Source of the DNA: an uncultured Clostridia bacterium
Lineage (GTDB): Bacteria; Bacillota; Clostridia; Oscillospirales; Acutalibacteraceae
DNA length: 64,000 nt
NCBI GenBank assembly: GCA_937876205.1
Contig: CALEII010000034.1
Span: 1-64,000, forward strand
Direction: 5' to 3'
A model generated the notes under the pieces. The model was not told the DNA's origin. It searched no databases and was given only the letters and a program-made list of their open reading frames with translations. The first letter of the stretch is position 1. Every line of letters begins with the position of its first letter. A program made the translations under genes and the position numbers. Below, piece after piece: positions 44,401 to 52,197 of this stretch.

Positions 44401-46958
44401 GTGAAAGACTTGCAGGTATTTATGACACCAATGAATATGCATACATAGATTACATCAACTATATAGGCAATAAGTGTCAGCAGGTCTTCCCGATACCGTC
44501 AATGGGCTGGCAGCAGGCTGCAGTCAGCTATGAATTCTATCTAGTTAATGAGAACGGTGAGCCTGTCAATAATGAGGGTATTGTTGTTCCCTTTGCAGAA
44601 AGAGTTCTCGTGGGACAGGTGCAGACAAAGGATATTCTTCTTAACAGTGCAGGTGAATATACTGCATATACACTTGTTGCAAAAGAAGAGCTGCCTGACG
44701 GTTACAGACTGTTCAACGAAACAACAGCTTATTCTATTTCCGTATCCAGTGGTGATAACCCCAGCAGTGCTGTAATTGATGACGAAGGAATGCTTGTTAC
44801 CACAACATATTTCCGTGACGGAACAACAGTTTATACAGGCCATGGTGAGGTTCCGAATGTAACGGACTATACGAATACACATGTTTCATTCGCAATTCTC
44901 TATGTTGAAGGCATTATTCCCGATGAAATCGTTATAGATTACGGTCTTCCCGTAAAAATAAGTGTTCTTGTCAATGACTTTATCAAGTCAGGTAACGGTA
45001 AGATAAATGCAATCGGAACAAATCTTGCTGACGGAACAATTCTCAATTCACAGGATTATGCATCTACAATGCTTTCTGACGGAGTAAATGAACTCTCGCT
45101 TGAAAACGGAATTGCTCATATCAGCGGTGATCAGATTATTTATACACCTACAAATATGACAATGAGTGATGAAGAAGTTTTCTATTATGAGTTTGTCACA
45201 AATAACGGTATGTATTTCTATACAACAGTAACCGTAATTCCTGCAGCAAACATTTATTATGAGGATTCTTTCTTCACATTCAACGATTCCGGTGATTATA
45301 AGTGGCAGACAGCGGGCGAGACATATGCTGATAAATTCCAGGCTGAAGACAGACCTGGCACATTCAGCTTTGCAAGTGCAGATGCCAACAATGTTTACGG
45401 TAAAGACAGTGCTTATGAAGACAGCAGTATAACATACAGTCTCGGCAGTGCAAAATATGTTTCTGTTGATGCTGCTTCACTCAGAAAAGAACCCACAGCA
45501 GAGTTTACTTTCTGCGGTACAGGCTTTGACCTGTTCAGTGTGACAAATTTCGATACAGGCTCTGTTATCGTTGCTGTTTACAATGCGCAGACAGGTACCC
45601 GTGTCAAGAATTATATAGTTCAGACTTATTACGGATACGGTTATGATTCCGAGAATAATAAGTTTGTTCCTGACACGGATTCAGATAAGAACGGTCTTTA
45701 TCAGGTACCCGTTATAAGATCAAGAGATCTTAATTACGGCACATACAGAGTTGTTATCACACCGAAATATCTTAAAGCATTTGATATGAAGTATGATGAA
45801 AATGCTGAGAACAATGCTTATGAGATTTATGTGGACTCTGTCAGAATTTATGATCCTGCAGGTGTTGAGGATTCATCTGTTATGACAGAGACAGTCAAAG
45901 ATGCTTATATCCGTGATAAAGAATATGCACCGAATCATATTGAAGTCAAGGCAAGTATGATTGATGCAAACACCTTCTATGACTCTGTATACACGCTCTC
46001 AGATGATACATATTCAAAGGGTGTTGTATTTATAGACGGTATTGCTAATCTTGGTAATGAAGGTCTCAGCCCTGATGACGGTGGATTGCTCAGTGATGTT
46101 TATAAGGATGCAGGTCCTAATAATGAGCTTTATCTCACAAAAGGTCAGGCAATAGCATTCCACATTATGTCAGACAGAGCCGTAGAGCCTGAAAGCCTTC
46201 AGCTCGGTATAAAAACTGTAGGTCAGGTTAATGATACCACAGAAACAAATCTGCTTGTTATGAATGCAGGTTATGCATCTCCCGGTGTTATTTCCGTTAA
46301 AGGCGGTACGGAAATGTTCAGACGTCTTACTCAGTATATTGTCTGGGATGAGACAGCACTTGAAAACGGTATATATAAAACAAAATATCCGATTATTATT
46401 ATAAATGATTCAGAAACAATTGTTTCACTTACCAATTTCAAATGGACATATGCCGAAGAGGCTGCACAGGAGCAGCAGGGACTTATGCTTGCAGTTACAT
46501 CATCAACTCCCGAAGCTGCAGTTATGGCTTACAGACGTTATTCAACAGCACTTGAGGAAGATGAGAGTTTCTCACCTGACAGTGTTACTGTTGAATGGCA
46601 GAATGATGAATTTATTCAGGGTAATCAGGCTACCGTAACAATTACAACACCTGAAGAAGTAGTCGGTGTTACAGTTGACGGATATGAAGTCACAGATTGT
46701 GTTATAGATGAAAACGGAAACAAGAAATGGACATTCACATTTACTGTTACCGAAGCAGGAGAGCAGTCTTACGCAATAGTATTTGCAGACAAAGACGGCA
46801 ACCTCAGTGATGAATTTGTAACTGACACAATCTATGTTGATGAAGCACCTGAAGAAACAGATGAACAAGACGGATTTACAAGCTCTGTAATAAGCTTTTT
46901 TGAAAGAATAGTGGCTTTCATACTCAGACTTGTTGAGTTATGGAGGGCACTGTGGTGA
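38454..46958 (+). CDS. Giant multidomain surface protein: metallophosphoesterase, Ig-like repeats, VWA
   Basis: The 2834-aa product begins with a signal peptide (about 1-32, ending SFAKAADA). Residues 35-320 form a calcineurin-like metallophosphoesterase with SDFQ, GGD (Asp81), GNHD (118-120), ITHVPLHH and GHNH (His228, His230). An Ig-like module (about 360-430) follows. Four composite units begin near residues 433, 698, 956 and 1238; each opens with an [V/I][Y/F].[L/I]T....AGK.Y module and ends in a Big_2-like Ig domain. An acidic linker (about 1513) leads to a VWA domain with MIDAS DxSxS at Asp1577. Pilin-like and cadherin-like beta domains (about 1860-2270) and a final Ig-like module (about 2705-2805) follow. 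No LPxTG or SLH motif is seen; the C-terminus is a hydrophobic/aromatic helix. ATG 38454 follows AAGGTGAG. Confidence 0.88.
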   Translation: MKTQNCFKKSLSLIMIFVMLLTMLPSGTLTSFAKAADAYATVFSASDFQADTCYTNLTNMMNAAIADGITATPDAFLFGGDYTADSEDPEIQVPKVTETVQSVYEGYDESNLIYVQGNHDSADSALTPTGFYEFDDFVVYSINEDDFKTGQADRDGYDATVQALAANVEAKLENLAATGDIRPVFVITHVPLHHSSRGTYGDNLYSRYLFEVLNEYGKELDIIFLFGHNHSSTYDDYIGGAVNYIAKDENIRIPVPDTAQRGASGYTNETLTFTYMNCGYVGYSSNSNSSTSTNTLTMGAFEICPATIEISRYTTSGLYTTEKIERVNPLTTDPYVRLNGDSEGKQGESEVIYGTVANIEGATYSWTVSDDSIITVLPAGKNAQLIYRAEGTTDITLTVTAADGSVYSDTKTITVSPAYTTETIVTPGETYTVYELVETITVGKNYVIASAGSADNTYAISTSTGTRVLNGASVTVKNANEKSNAIHIEDPANTAVWTVSDGYLLKNGSSYIAETHTGNTKKPKDLGLTLSESTDAAAKWSFSNNKLTNSNLSSYKIALSGSAYTIDTSGTDLYFYQETTYTKEGSTSTVTTPDEYNPVVSLKKDGSDVNGMKLKFYEATYGDTIMLDGSFTGFTTNSENVNVTWSSTDTSVATVENGLVTFAGSGEATINYVVTDGETTVAKSVNILVSRSARPVDVYTLTDEFIAGKSYIIANINTSGSAAAVGNPSFNTNANNYDMRMTACPVTVEDRDGVLSIVNSDDNIVWSAVSDSAGNVYLVNEKTGEYLYAEKAADGALDLGVTADNSRVGTIWTMNSAGKIVADTDYGVEYSSDVNYRAAAESSLDEQYLYEKTVTEPFVTLKQNSVSVDKTEHIVYSVTDKTNLTLKGTYSNFGEYITVQWISSDENVATVENGVVSFKGVSGTVDITYLVTDTLGNSASATVTYLPTVMSEPMRVFKITDTIEAGKSYVVVSSDSIGAASVMSGVHYDSNNLKKEYVVIQPDTADNTVYVEIPFEATERVWIAEESGTDGHFYFKNEGDSTYLWAGADAGSVSTAADLTANSAQLYEWKYSSTGLQNAETFDVTDDSGNVTAGYSGIRLSGNGYFRLSDGSTGEVSNVYIYEETQLIPYVHIRSQYVNVENTTMVRNSVCPFQTETLMPKPVHFINSSYVEYEWSSSNPDVAAIDNNGVVTYTGNPGTVEFTVTAKSLIPDSDGKYATATSTTTIEVHSQDISVSDIFTLTNSFVAGEFYVFSPSNTAGESVIMSDTAVIASDEYRLKGANCIITKSTAGTQILNSVDSNIWECIESETEGYYYFRNVETGEYLAFVADTSYSPYRRVTTTATLDEYPADSYLFGYDVNSLHMLYSKQSVEYQSGNKPNSLIVNSSNEFRLSGGSTSKVMYIYQRASADDYSPELQIRVSSFRGTDDITNVLQNRYNIKKGDTEQLLRYTLNYADIENTVWSVSDESIATIDENGLLTYTGRNGFVTVTLTVTGTDIEGNPVTQTVKTTINASTEDYEEPTEDYPQYPHEGSVRINKTASNNAAGYNFQTSGVTEVELSVTGVPLPQSVDVVIVFDHSSSMNDGDRLENAIADTRDFAMQIVNTNINNRVAIVTFDRYRNNFDGITDTTPDYTTATSSTEDKIVTGDGTAEGAFMSADSSEELVAQIDSLAYNNTAGTNYDFGLQTCYDILEASKDDPDANKMQYVVFMSDGEPFVFNRVHVEYGTGDPDGVYEAWLRGDETHSVLQSYIADAETYPAAQYFNTDGENWFAAALKAPSGTTVDGMPDLDYYDGYHSGLGATMFTIGYDAGTPGSLTSDILTTMASNEDYFYYAEGNLQQAYDSILDTIVYAANNAVVTDKMGENFNLQFAPEFTLDNGMATITLDPAPFIEIGSWTLNSDGTRNEYTVHETITFNTNSNGVLTEAYSTLVNGNIYDAASSKIIGKYVTYDILNETFEWRIGDITRDEITLRYYAYLEGSAEGERLAGIYDTNEYAYIDYINYIGNKCQQVFPIPSMGWQQAAVSYEFYLVNENGEPVNNEGIVVPFAERVLVGQVQTKDILLNSAGEYTAYTLVAKEELPDGYRLFNETTAYSISVSSGDNPSSAVIDDEGMLVTTTYFRDGTTVYTGHGEVPNVTDYTNTHVSFAILYVEGIIPDEIVIDYGLPVKISVLVNDFIKSGNGKINAIGTNLADGTILNSQDYASTMLSDGVNELSLENGIAHISGDQIIYTPTNMTMSDEEVFYYEFVTNNGMYFYTTVTVIPAANIYYEDSFFTFNDSGDYKWQTAGETYADKFQAEDRPGTFSFASADANNVYGKDSAYEDSSITYSLGSAKYVSVDAASLRKEPTAEFTFCGTGFDLFSVTNFDTGSVIVAVYNAQTGTRVKNYIVQTYYGYGYDSENNKFVPDTDSDKNGLYQVPVIRSRDLNYGTYRVVITPKYLKAFDMKYDENAENNAYEIYVDSVRIYDPAGVEDSSVMTETVKDAYIRDKEYAPNHIEVKASMIDANTFYDSVYTLSDDTYSKGVVFIDGIANLGNEGLSPDDGGLLSDVYKDAGPNNELYLTKGQAIAFHIMSDRAVEPESLQLGIKTVGQVNDTTETNLLVMNAGYASPGVISVKGGTEMFRRLTQYIVWDETALENGIYKTKYPIIIINDSETIVSLTNFKWTYAEEAAQEQQGLMLAVTSSTPEAAVMAYRRYSTALEEDESFSPDSVTVEWQNDEFIQGNQATVTITTPEEVVGVTVDGYEVTDCVIDENGNKKWTFTFTVTEAGEQSYAIVFADKDGNLSDEFVTDTIYVDEAPEETDEQDGFTSSVISFFERIVAFILRLVELWRALW
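39750..42990 (+). repeat. Four diverged composite protein repeats of about 260-280 residues
   Basis: Units start at 39750, 40545, 41319 and 42165 (period about 258-282 codons). Each has an opening strand of the type VYTLTDEFIAGKSYIIAN, a variable middle with W/Y-rich strands, a closing LYxYEK/YIYEE/YIYQR element and a Big_2-like domain containing W.S.D...A.V..NG...F/Y.G. DNA identity is low, so these are ancient duplications. Confidence 0.75.
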
Positions 46959-47200
46959 GAAAAACTTATATAAGACCTTGTATAAGCTTTGACAGCTTTG
47001 CTCTTAACTCGTGCATTGCTTCAGACTGTGAAATGATCGGGTCAAATCAGGAGCCGCACGCCTGCCCCGTATTGATACCGTCATGGGAGGGAGTTTCAAT
47101 ATTTATGGAAGCTGCCGGCTGTGATCTCTATCCTCCTGAGGGTATGGATACAATCTGTTATCATGTTCCCACAGCTGATAACAATGTTTTTGGTTCTTAA
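46955..47200 (+). CDS. Small six-cysteine peptide overlapping the giant gene (81 aa)
   Basis: GTG at 46955 overlaps the giant gene's TGA (GTGA) and follows GGAGGG (46942-46947) by 7 bases; an in-frame ATG at 46940 has no ribosome site. The peptide begins VRKTYIRPCISFDSFALNSC, resembling the leader-like pattern (K.YxxPxIxxxxFxLxxxIAxxC) seen at the start of many small unannotated Clostridial peptides. It has cysteines at 9, 20, 25, 37, 56 and 68 and ends in a polar DNNVFGS tail. There is no signal peptide or membrane segment. It may be a precursor of a modified or exported peptide, or a small partner of the giant protein; no modification enzyme is nearby, so this is inference. Confidence 0.6.
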   Translation: MRKTYIRPCISFDSFALNSCIASDCEMIGSNQEPHACPVLIPSWEGVSIFMEAAGCDLYPPEGMDTICYHVPTADNNVFGS

Positions 47201-47206
47201 TTGTTG

Positions 47207-47242
47207 CCTGCCTGTTCTTTTGAGCAGGCAGGTTTCTGTTTT
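47207..47242 (+). terminator. Rho-independent terminator after the six-cysteine peptide gene
   Basis: CCTGCCTGTTC and GAGCAGGCAGG form an 11-bp, GC-rich stem with a TTTT loop, followed by TTTCTGTTTT. Confidence 0.88.
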
Positions 47243-47262
47243 ATGACAGAAAGGATAATATA

Positions 47263-47943
47263 ATGAAAAGAAAAGTAATTATCATATCAATAATAACTGT
47301 GGCAGTAATACTTATTGCTTCAGCTTTATGTGTTGCTATATTTTACGCAGATAAACAGACTCAGTCCGATGCTGAAAACATTCCTTATTATTTACATCCG
47401 GGCTATGAGGTGATTTCTGTGGGTACATACAGCGGTGAATTTGTTGAAGACGGCAGTGACAGAACAGTAAATAATGTATGTATGATAACGGTTAAAAATA
47501 ATACCTCAGATAATATAAAACTCCTTGAAATACAGGCTGTGGATACCGAGGGTGAGGTATATGACTTTGTTATAACCACTCTTCTGATAAATTCTCAGGT
47601 AACAGTGCTTGAGAAAAATGCAAAAACTGCTGACAGTAATATAGTTTTTGAGGAATTTACCGTTATACGTTCTGTTGAGTTCACAGAAAATGTATCTGTC
47701 CACTCAGAGAAGTTTGAAATAACTGCAATGGACTCAGTTTTCAATATCAGAAATATTTCTGCCGAAAACTATGAAAACCCTGTTTATGTATATTACAAAA
47801 CCAAAAGTGAGAAGGGCTATTTCGGCGGTATTACATACAGAGCAAAGGTTAATTCACTGAAGTCAGGTGAGCTTATGCAGATTCCGGCTTCTCATTTTGA
47901 TATTGATAACAGTGAGGTTTTATTTGTATCTTTTACTTCATAA
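47263..47943 (+). CDS. Membrane-anchored hypothetical protein (226 aa)
   Basis: The protein has an N-terminal transmembrane helix (VIIISIITVAVILIASALCVAIF) and a roughly 190-residue extracytoplasmic beta-rich domain (YEVISVGTYSGEFVEDGSD, VCMITVKNNTSDNIKLLEIQAVD, PVYVYYKTKSEKGYFGGITYRAKV), resembling an Ig-like or FxLYD-type fold in pattern. No family is certain. AGAAAGGATAA precedes the ATG. It follows the giant protein and peptide genes behind a terminator, so it would rely on readthrough or on a promoter I cannot identify in the short gap. Association with the same surface system is an inference from position. Confidence 0.7.
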   Translation: MKRKVIIISIITVAVILIASALCVAIFYADKQTQSDAENIPYYLHPGYEVISVGTYSGEFVEDGSDRTVNNVCMITVKNNTSDNIKLLEIQAVDTEGEVYDFVITTLLINSQVTVLEKNAKTADSNIVFEEFTVIRSVEFTENVSVHSEKFEITAMDSVFNIRNISAENYENPVYVYYKTKSEKGYFGGITYRAKVNSLKSGELMQIPASHFDIDNSEVLFVSFTS

Positions 47944-47959
47944 AAATTTTGTTTAGTGA

Positions 47960-47988
47960 TTGTTTTTATTGTTATTTAATGATATAAT
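47960..47988 (+). promoter_or_regulatory. Sigma-70-type promoter for the GH38 gene
   Basis: TTGTTT (47960-47965), a 17-base spacer and TATAAT (47983-47988), 34 bases before the ATG at 48022. Confidence 0.8.
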
Positions 47989-48021
47989 CATATCATTCTT
48001 TGATGAGAAAGGAAGAAAAAT

Positions 48022-51000
48022 ATGCTCACATCACAACAGATCGACCGTATGCTCGGCAAGCTCAAGAGATTTGAAACAATCCTTGACCCTCTGCTTTTCA
48101 AAAAGGTCGCAAAAATAGACTCTGTCAAAGCATATGAGACTCTTGACAGACTTTATGAAATCCCTGAAGATTCAAAGTATTCCGAGGCTAAAGCAGGTGA
48201 ATATATATGGGGTGATAATGAGTCATTCTGCTGGTTCAAGACTGATTTTACAGTTCCTGCAGAGCTTGACGGCAAAAATCTCTTCATTATGCCCCACACA
48301 GAAGGTTATGAGACACTTCTTTGGGTAAACGGCAAGCCCTTCGGCACATTTGCAACAAAAATAGTTTTTACAGGCCATGGCAACCATTACTGTGACCTCC
48401 TGAAACAGAATGTCAAAGCCGGTGAAAAAATCGATATCGCGCTTGAAGTTTATTCAGGTCATACATATATGGGCTGTGACCCTCTTGAAGAGCTTAAGCT
48501 CAGAGAGTATAACTATCATTTTGACGGTATTGATATCTGCCTCAAGGATGAATTCATTCAGGAATTCTATTTTGACCTGAAGGTCATCAACGAACTTACC
48601 GAATCTCTTTCAGAATCATCATACAGAAGAGGTCAGCTTGTAAATGCTCTCTATGAGGTTCACAAGAGACTTTATTACTCATATGAGGATGTTGATGAAG
48701 AAACCTTCAGAAACGCAATGAAAGAGGCTCATCCTTTCTTAAAGGAAGTTCTTGCAGTCAAGAACGGCCCCGAAGCTCCCTTTGCGGGTATCATCGGTCA
48801 CTCACATATGGATACAGCGTGGCTCTGGATGTCTTCAGAAACAATCAAAAAGTGCGCAAGAACATATGCAAACCAGATTTCTCTTATGGAGCAGTATCCC
48901 GAATATAAATTCGTACAGTCATCTGCTTGCCACGGTGATATGATTCTTAAACATTATCCCGAGCTTTTCGAGGATATCAAGAAAAAGGTTGCTGAAGGCA
49001 GATATGAGCCCAACGGCGGCGTATGGGTTGAATGTGACTGTAATATCACATCAGGTGAATCAATGGTCCGTCAGTTCCTTTGGGGACAGAGATTCACAAG
49101 AGAGCATTTCGGTTACACATCAGACTGCTTCTGGCTTCCCGATACATTCGGTTATTCAGCAGCAATTCCTCAGATTATGAAGGGCTGTGCAGTTGACTAC
49201 TTCCTTACAACAAAGATTGACTGGAACGATACAAACAAATTCCCCTATGACACATTCTGGTGGGAAGGTATTGACGGCACAAAGGTTCTCACACACTTCA
49301 ACAAAACTCATTGTTGGCCTGCTCCCGAAGCACTCCATGATATGGTTACAGGTAATATTGAGGAAACTCACTCCGTCAAGGAAAGAAGTGTAACAAATAA
49401 GCGTCTTATTGCTTACGGTTACGGTGACGGCGGCGGCGGACCTCAGTATGAAATGGCTGAAACTGCACGCAGAGTCAAGGACCTCAACGGCTGCGCAAAG
49501 GCAGAATACACAACAGTCAGCGATTTTATGAAGAGTGTTGAAAAGGATGTCAAGAATCCCAGCACATATATGGGTGAGCTTTATCTTGAGCTTCACAGAG
49601 GTACTCTTACAAATCAGCACAACATCAAGCACAATAACAGAAAGTCAGAAATGGCTCTCAGAGACTTAGAATATCTTACAGTTGTAAATGCGGTAAAGAA
49701 TAATGAGGTTGCAAGTGACAAAAAGATTCATCCTCTTTATGAAACACTTCTTCTTAATCAGTTCCACGATATTCTTCCCGGTACATGTATTGCAAGAGCA
49801 CATGAACTTTCACTCAAGCAGACAGGTGAGCTTCTTGCAACTGCTGATAAGCTTATCGCAGAAGCCGTTACAGGTGCAGGCAATGTTGTCACTGTTACCA
49901 ATACTCTTTCATTTGACAGAAATGACCCCATTTTCCTTGAATGTGAAGAAGGCTATATTGCAGATATGCCATGTAAGCAGCAGGCTTATAAAAATCTTGA
50001 CGGCAAGAATATTCTTGTTATCAGCGGTGTTACAGTTCCTGCGTTCGGCACAGTTAAAATCAATCTTGTGAAGGGCTCAGCTGATGCTTCAACAGTTCTT
50101 ACTGTTTCTGATGCAGGTGTTCAGACTCCCTTTGCTGACGTAAAATTTGACACTAAGGGCTATATTTCTTCATTCGTTGATAAGAGAGCAAACCGTGAGC
50201 TTTGCGGTGAGGGTTATCCTCTTAACACATTCCTTATGGCAGAAGACCTGCCTGCACATTGGGATAACTGGGATGTTGATGCTGACATTGAATGCAAATT
50301 CAATGATAACTCATCTCTTCTTTCAAGAGAGGTTGTTTCAGTCGGTGCTGCTGCTGTTATTATCAGAAGTAAGTATTCAATTTCAAAGAAATCATCAATC
50401 ACTCAGGATATGATTTTCTTCGCAGATTCTGCAGAAGTCAGATTCGACACAGTTATGGACTGGCAGGATGACCACAGATTCTTAAAAACTGCATTTGATA
50501 CATCTGTTCAGAACAATTTTGCCCGTTTTGAGATTCAGTACGGTAATGTTATGCGTCCCACAACAAGAAATGATTCTGTCGAAAAGGCTAAGTTTGAAGT
50601 TGTTAACCATAAATTCACAGACCTTTCAGAAACACGTTTCGGCGTTGCAATGCTCAACGACAGTAAATACGGTATTACTGTTGAAGGCGGAAAGATGCGT
50701 CTTTCACTTCATAAGGGTGGTAACAGACCTGACTATGTTGGTGATAAGGGTGTTCACAAGACTGTATACTCATTCCTTCCTCATAACTCAGGTTTCACAA
50801 CAGAAGATGTTATAAGACCTGCTTATGAGCTGAATATGCCTGTTGTGCAGGGTAAGGGTGACTTTGAAGCTGTTGCACTTGTTGTTCCCGAGGCTGCAAA
50901 TGTTATTGTTGAATCAATCAAACCCTGTGAAGATAATGAAAAGGCATTCATCGCAAGACTTTATGAAACAGAGGGCACATATACCAATTCTTCAATTAAG

Positions 51001-51123
51001 TTCTTCGATGGTGCTAAGAAGGTTGAAGTCACAAATATGCTTGAAGAGGTTCAGAGTGTTGCAGAAAGCTACGACTTTACATTCAGACCCTTTGAAATCA
51101 AGACACTTAAAATCACATATTGA
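48022..51123 (+). CDS. GH38 family alpha-mannosidase
   Basis: This 1033-aa enzyme is a full-length bacterial GH38 alpha-mannosidase. It has the N-terminal lectin-like region (residues about 1-240) and the catalytic domain with the zinc-binding HSHMDTAWLW (His260, Asp264) and PNGGVWVECDCN. The nucleophile Asp374 lies in CFWLPDTFGYS, and a second zinc region lies in LLLNQFHDILPGTCI; a C-terminal beta-sandwich (about 650-1033) follows. There is no signal peptide, so substrates are intracellular, probably alpha-mannosides or mannosylated oligosaccharides. It is monocistronic, with its own promoter and a terminator at 51130-51162. Together with GH92 it indicates use of alpha-mannan or N-glycan material. 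Confidence 0.95.
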   Translation: MLTSQQIDRMLGKLKRFETILDPLLFKKVAKIDSVKAYETLDRLYEIPEDSKYSEAKAGEYIWGDNESFCWFKTDFTVPAELDGKNLFIMPHTEGYETLLWVNGKPFGTFATKIVFTGHGNHYCDLLKQNVKAGEKIDIALEVYSGHTYMGCDPLEELKLREYNYHFDGIDICLKDEFIQEFYFDLKVINELTESLSESSYRRGQLVNALYEVHKRLYYSYEDVDEETFRNAMKEAHPFLKEVLAVKNGPEAPFAGIIGHSHMDTAWLWMSSETIKKCARTYANQISLMEQYPEYKFVQSSACHGDMILKHYPELFEDIKKKVAEGRYEPNGGVWVECDCNITSGESMVRQFLWGQRFTREHFGYTSDCFWLPDTFGYSAAIPQIMKGCAVDYFLTTKIDWNDTNKFPYDTFWWEGIDGTKVLTHFNKTHCWPAPEALHDMVTGNIEETHSVKERSVTNKRLIAYGYGDGGGGPQYEMAETARRVKDLNGCAKAEYTTVSDFMKSVEKDVKNPSTYMGELYLELHRGTLTNQHNIKHNNRKSEMALRDLEYLTVVNAVKNNEVASDKKIHPLYETLLLNQFHDILPGTCIARAHELSLKQTGELLATADKLIAEAVTGAGNVVTVTNTLSFDRNDPIFLECEEGYIADMPCKQQAYKNLDGKNILVISGVTVPAFGTVKINLVKGSADASTVLTVSDAGVQTPFADVKFDTKGYISSFVDKRANRELCGEGYPLNTFLMAEDLPAHWDNWDVDADIECKFNDNSSLLSREVVSVGAAAVIIRSKYSISKKSSITQDMIFFADSAEVRFDTVMDWQDDHRFLKTAFDTSVQNNFARFEIQYGNVMRPTTRNDSVEKAKFEVVNHKFTDLSETRFGVAMLNDSKYGITVEGGKMRLSLHKGGNRPDYVGDKGVHKTVYSFLPHNSGFTTEDVIRPAYELNMPVVQGKGDFEAVALVVPEAANVIVESIKPCEDNEKAFIARLYETEGTYTNSSIKFFDGAKKVEVTNMLEEVQSVAESYDFTFRPFEIKTLKITY

Positions 51124-51129
51124 TTTTGC

Positions 51130-51162
51130 AAAGACTGCGGAGAAATCTGCAGTCTTTTTTTT
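51130..51162 (+). terminator. Rho-independent terminator after the GH38 gene
   Basis: AAAGACTGCGGA and TCTGCAGTCTTT form a 12-bp stem with a GAAA loop and one G-T pair, followed by a run of T. Confidence 0.9.
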
Positions 51163-51188
51163 GTCGACAAATTACTGTTTATTGAATG

Positions 51189-51217
51189 ATGACAAATCCG
51201 GAATAATATGTTATAAT
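51189..51217 (+). promoter_or_regulatory. Sigma-70-type promoter for the alpha/beta hydrolase gene
   Basis: ATGACA (51189-51194), a 17-base spacer and TATAAT (51212-51217), ahead of GAGGTGA and the ATG at 51236. Confidence 0.8.
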
Positions 51218-51235
51218 CAAAATGAGGTGATTACA

Positions 51236-52195
51236 ATGCTGTTTGAAAAGAAAATTATTGATATATATAAGAATATTGCTTTTGTCAGATGTGATGATAA
51301 CGGTACAGCATATTATTTCTCTTCAGATGATTTTGAGGGACTTCGTAATGTCCCTTTTTCATTTCAGTCTTCAAAAGGACATATGCTTCAGGGGTACTTT
51401 TACAATTATGATAACCCTATTGACGGCAGGATAATTGTGTTTGATCACGGATTCGGCGGCGGACATCGTTCATATATGAAAGAAATTGAAATGCTGTGCC
51501 GTAAAGGTTACCGTGTATTTGCATATGACCATACAGGCTGTATGGAATCAGGCGGTGAAAACACAGGCGGTCTGTCTCAGTCATTGTGTGACCTTGATGA
51601 CTGTATGAAAGCGCTTAAAGAAAAATGCAAGGATGTCCGCTTCTCTGTTATCGGACACAGCTGGGGCGGCTTTTCAACGATGAATATAACTGCACTTCAT
51701 CCTGAAATCACACATATTATTCCCATATCAGGCTTTGTTTCTGTTGAAAGAATGGTTTCTTCATTCTTCGGCGGTGTTCTCAAAGGCTATTGCAAATGTG
51801 TTATGGAAACAGAAAATAATTCAAACCCTGCGTATGTTAATTATGACGGCATAAAAACACTTTCAGAGACAGCTTCAAAGGTGCTGCTTGTTTATTCGGA
51901 TAATGACCCAATGTGCAAAAGGGCTGATTCTTATGATGTTCTGAAAAATGCACTTGAAGGAAAAGAAAACATAAAATTTCTTCTTGAAACTGAAAAATGG
52001 CACAACCCGAATTATACCAAGGATGCCGTTATGTATAAGGATGATTATGTTGCCAAATTAAACAAGATGAATAAGAAAAAAGCCCTTGCTACTTCCGAAA
52101 GTAAAAAGAAATTTGTAGCAGAATTTGATTGGGGACGTATGACTGTTCAGGATGAAAAGGTTTGGAATCTGATTTCTGAATTTTTAGAGAGCTAA
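51236..52195 (+). CDS. Alpha/beta hydrolase (319 aa)
   Basis: The 319-aa serine hydrolase has an oxyanion segment VFDHGFGGGHRS and the nucleophile elbow GHSWGG (Ser142). An acid residue lies in LLVYSDNDPMC, and a probable catalytic His is in ETEKWHNPNYT. The N-terminus forms a short beta extension. It belongs to the broad acylglycerol lipase/esterase-like group; the substrate is unknown. The ATG at 51236 follows GAGGTGA, downstream of a promoter and of the GH38 terminator. A much longer frame reaching back into the GH38 gene is chance read-through, not coding. It is probably monocistronic, ended by the terminator at 52198-52234. Confidence 0.85.
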   Translation: MLFEKKIIDIYKNIAFVRCDDNGTAYYFSSDDFEGLRNVPFSFQSSKGHMLQGYFYNYDNPIDGRIIVFDHGFGGGHRSYMKEIEMLCRKGYRVFAYDHTGCMESGGENTGGLSQSLCDLDDCMKALKEKCKDVRFSVIGHSWGGFSTMNITALHPEITHIIPISGFVSVERMVSSFFGGVLKGYCKCVMETENNSNPAYVNYDGIKTLSETASKVLLVYSDNDPMCKRADSYDVLKNALEGKENIKFLLETEKWHNPNYTKDAVMYKDDYVAKLNKMNKKKALATSESKKKFVAEFDWGRMTVQDEKVWNLISEFLES

Positions 52196-52197
52196 AT

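Noticed and set aside
46955..47200. SCIFF-type six-cysteine sactipeptide precursor
   Set aside because: Cysteines are spread over 60 residues and not in a 45-residue block, and no radical SAM maturase lies in the window.
50843..51235. N-terminal extension of the alpha/beta hydrolase frame into the GH38 gene
   Set aside because: It runs through the GH38 terminator and promoter region; the true ATG at 51236 has a GAGGTGA site and promoter.
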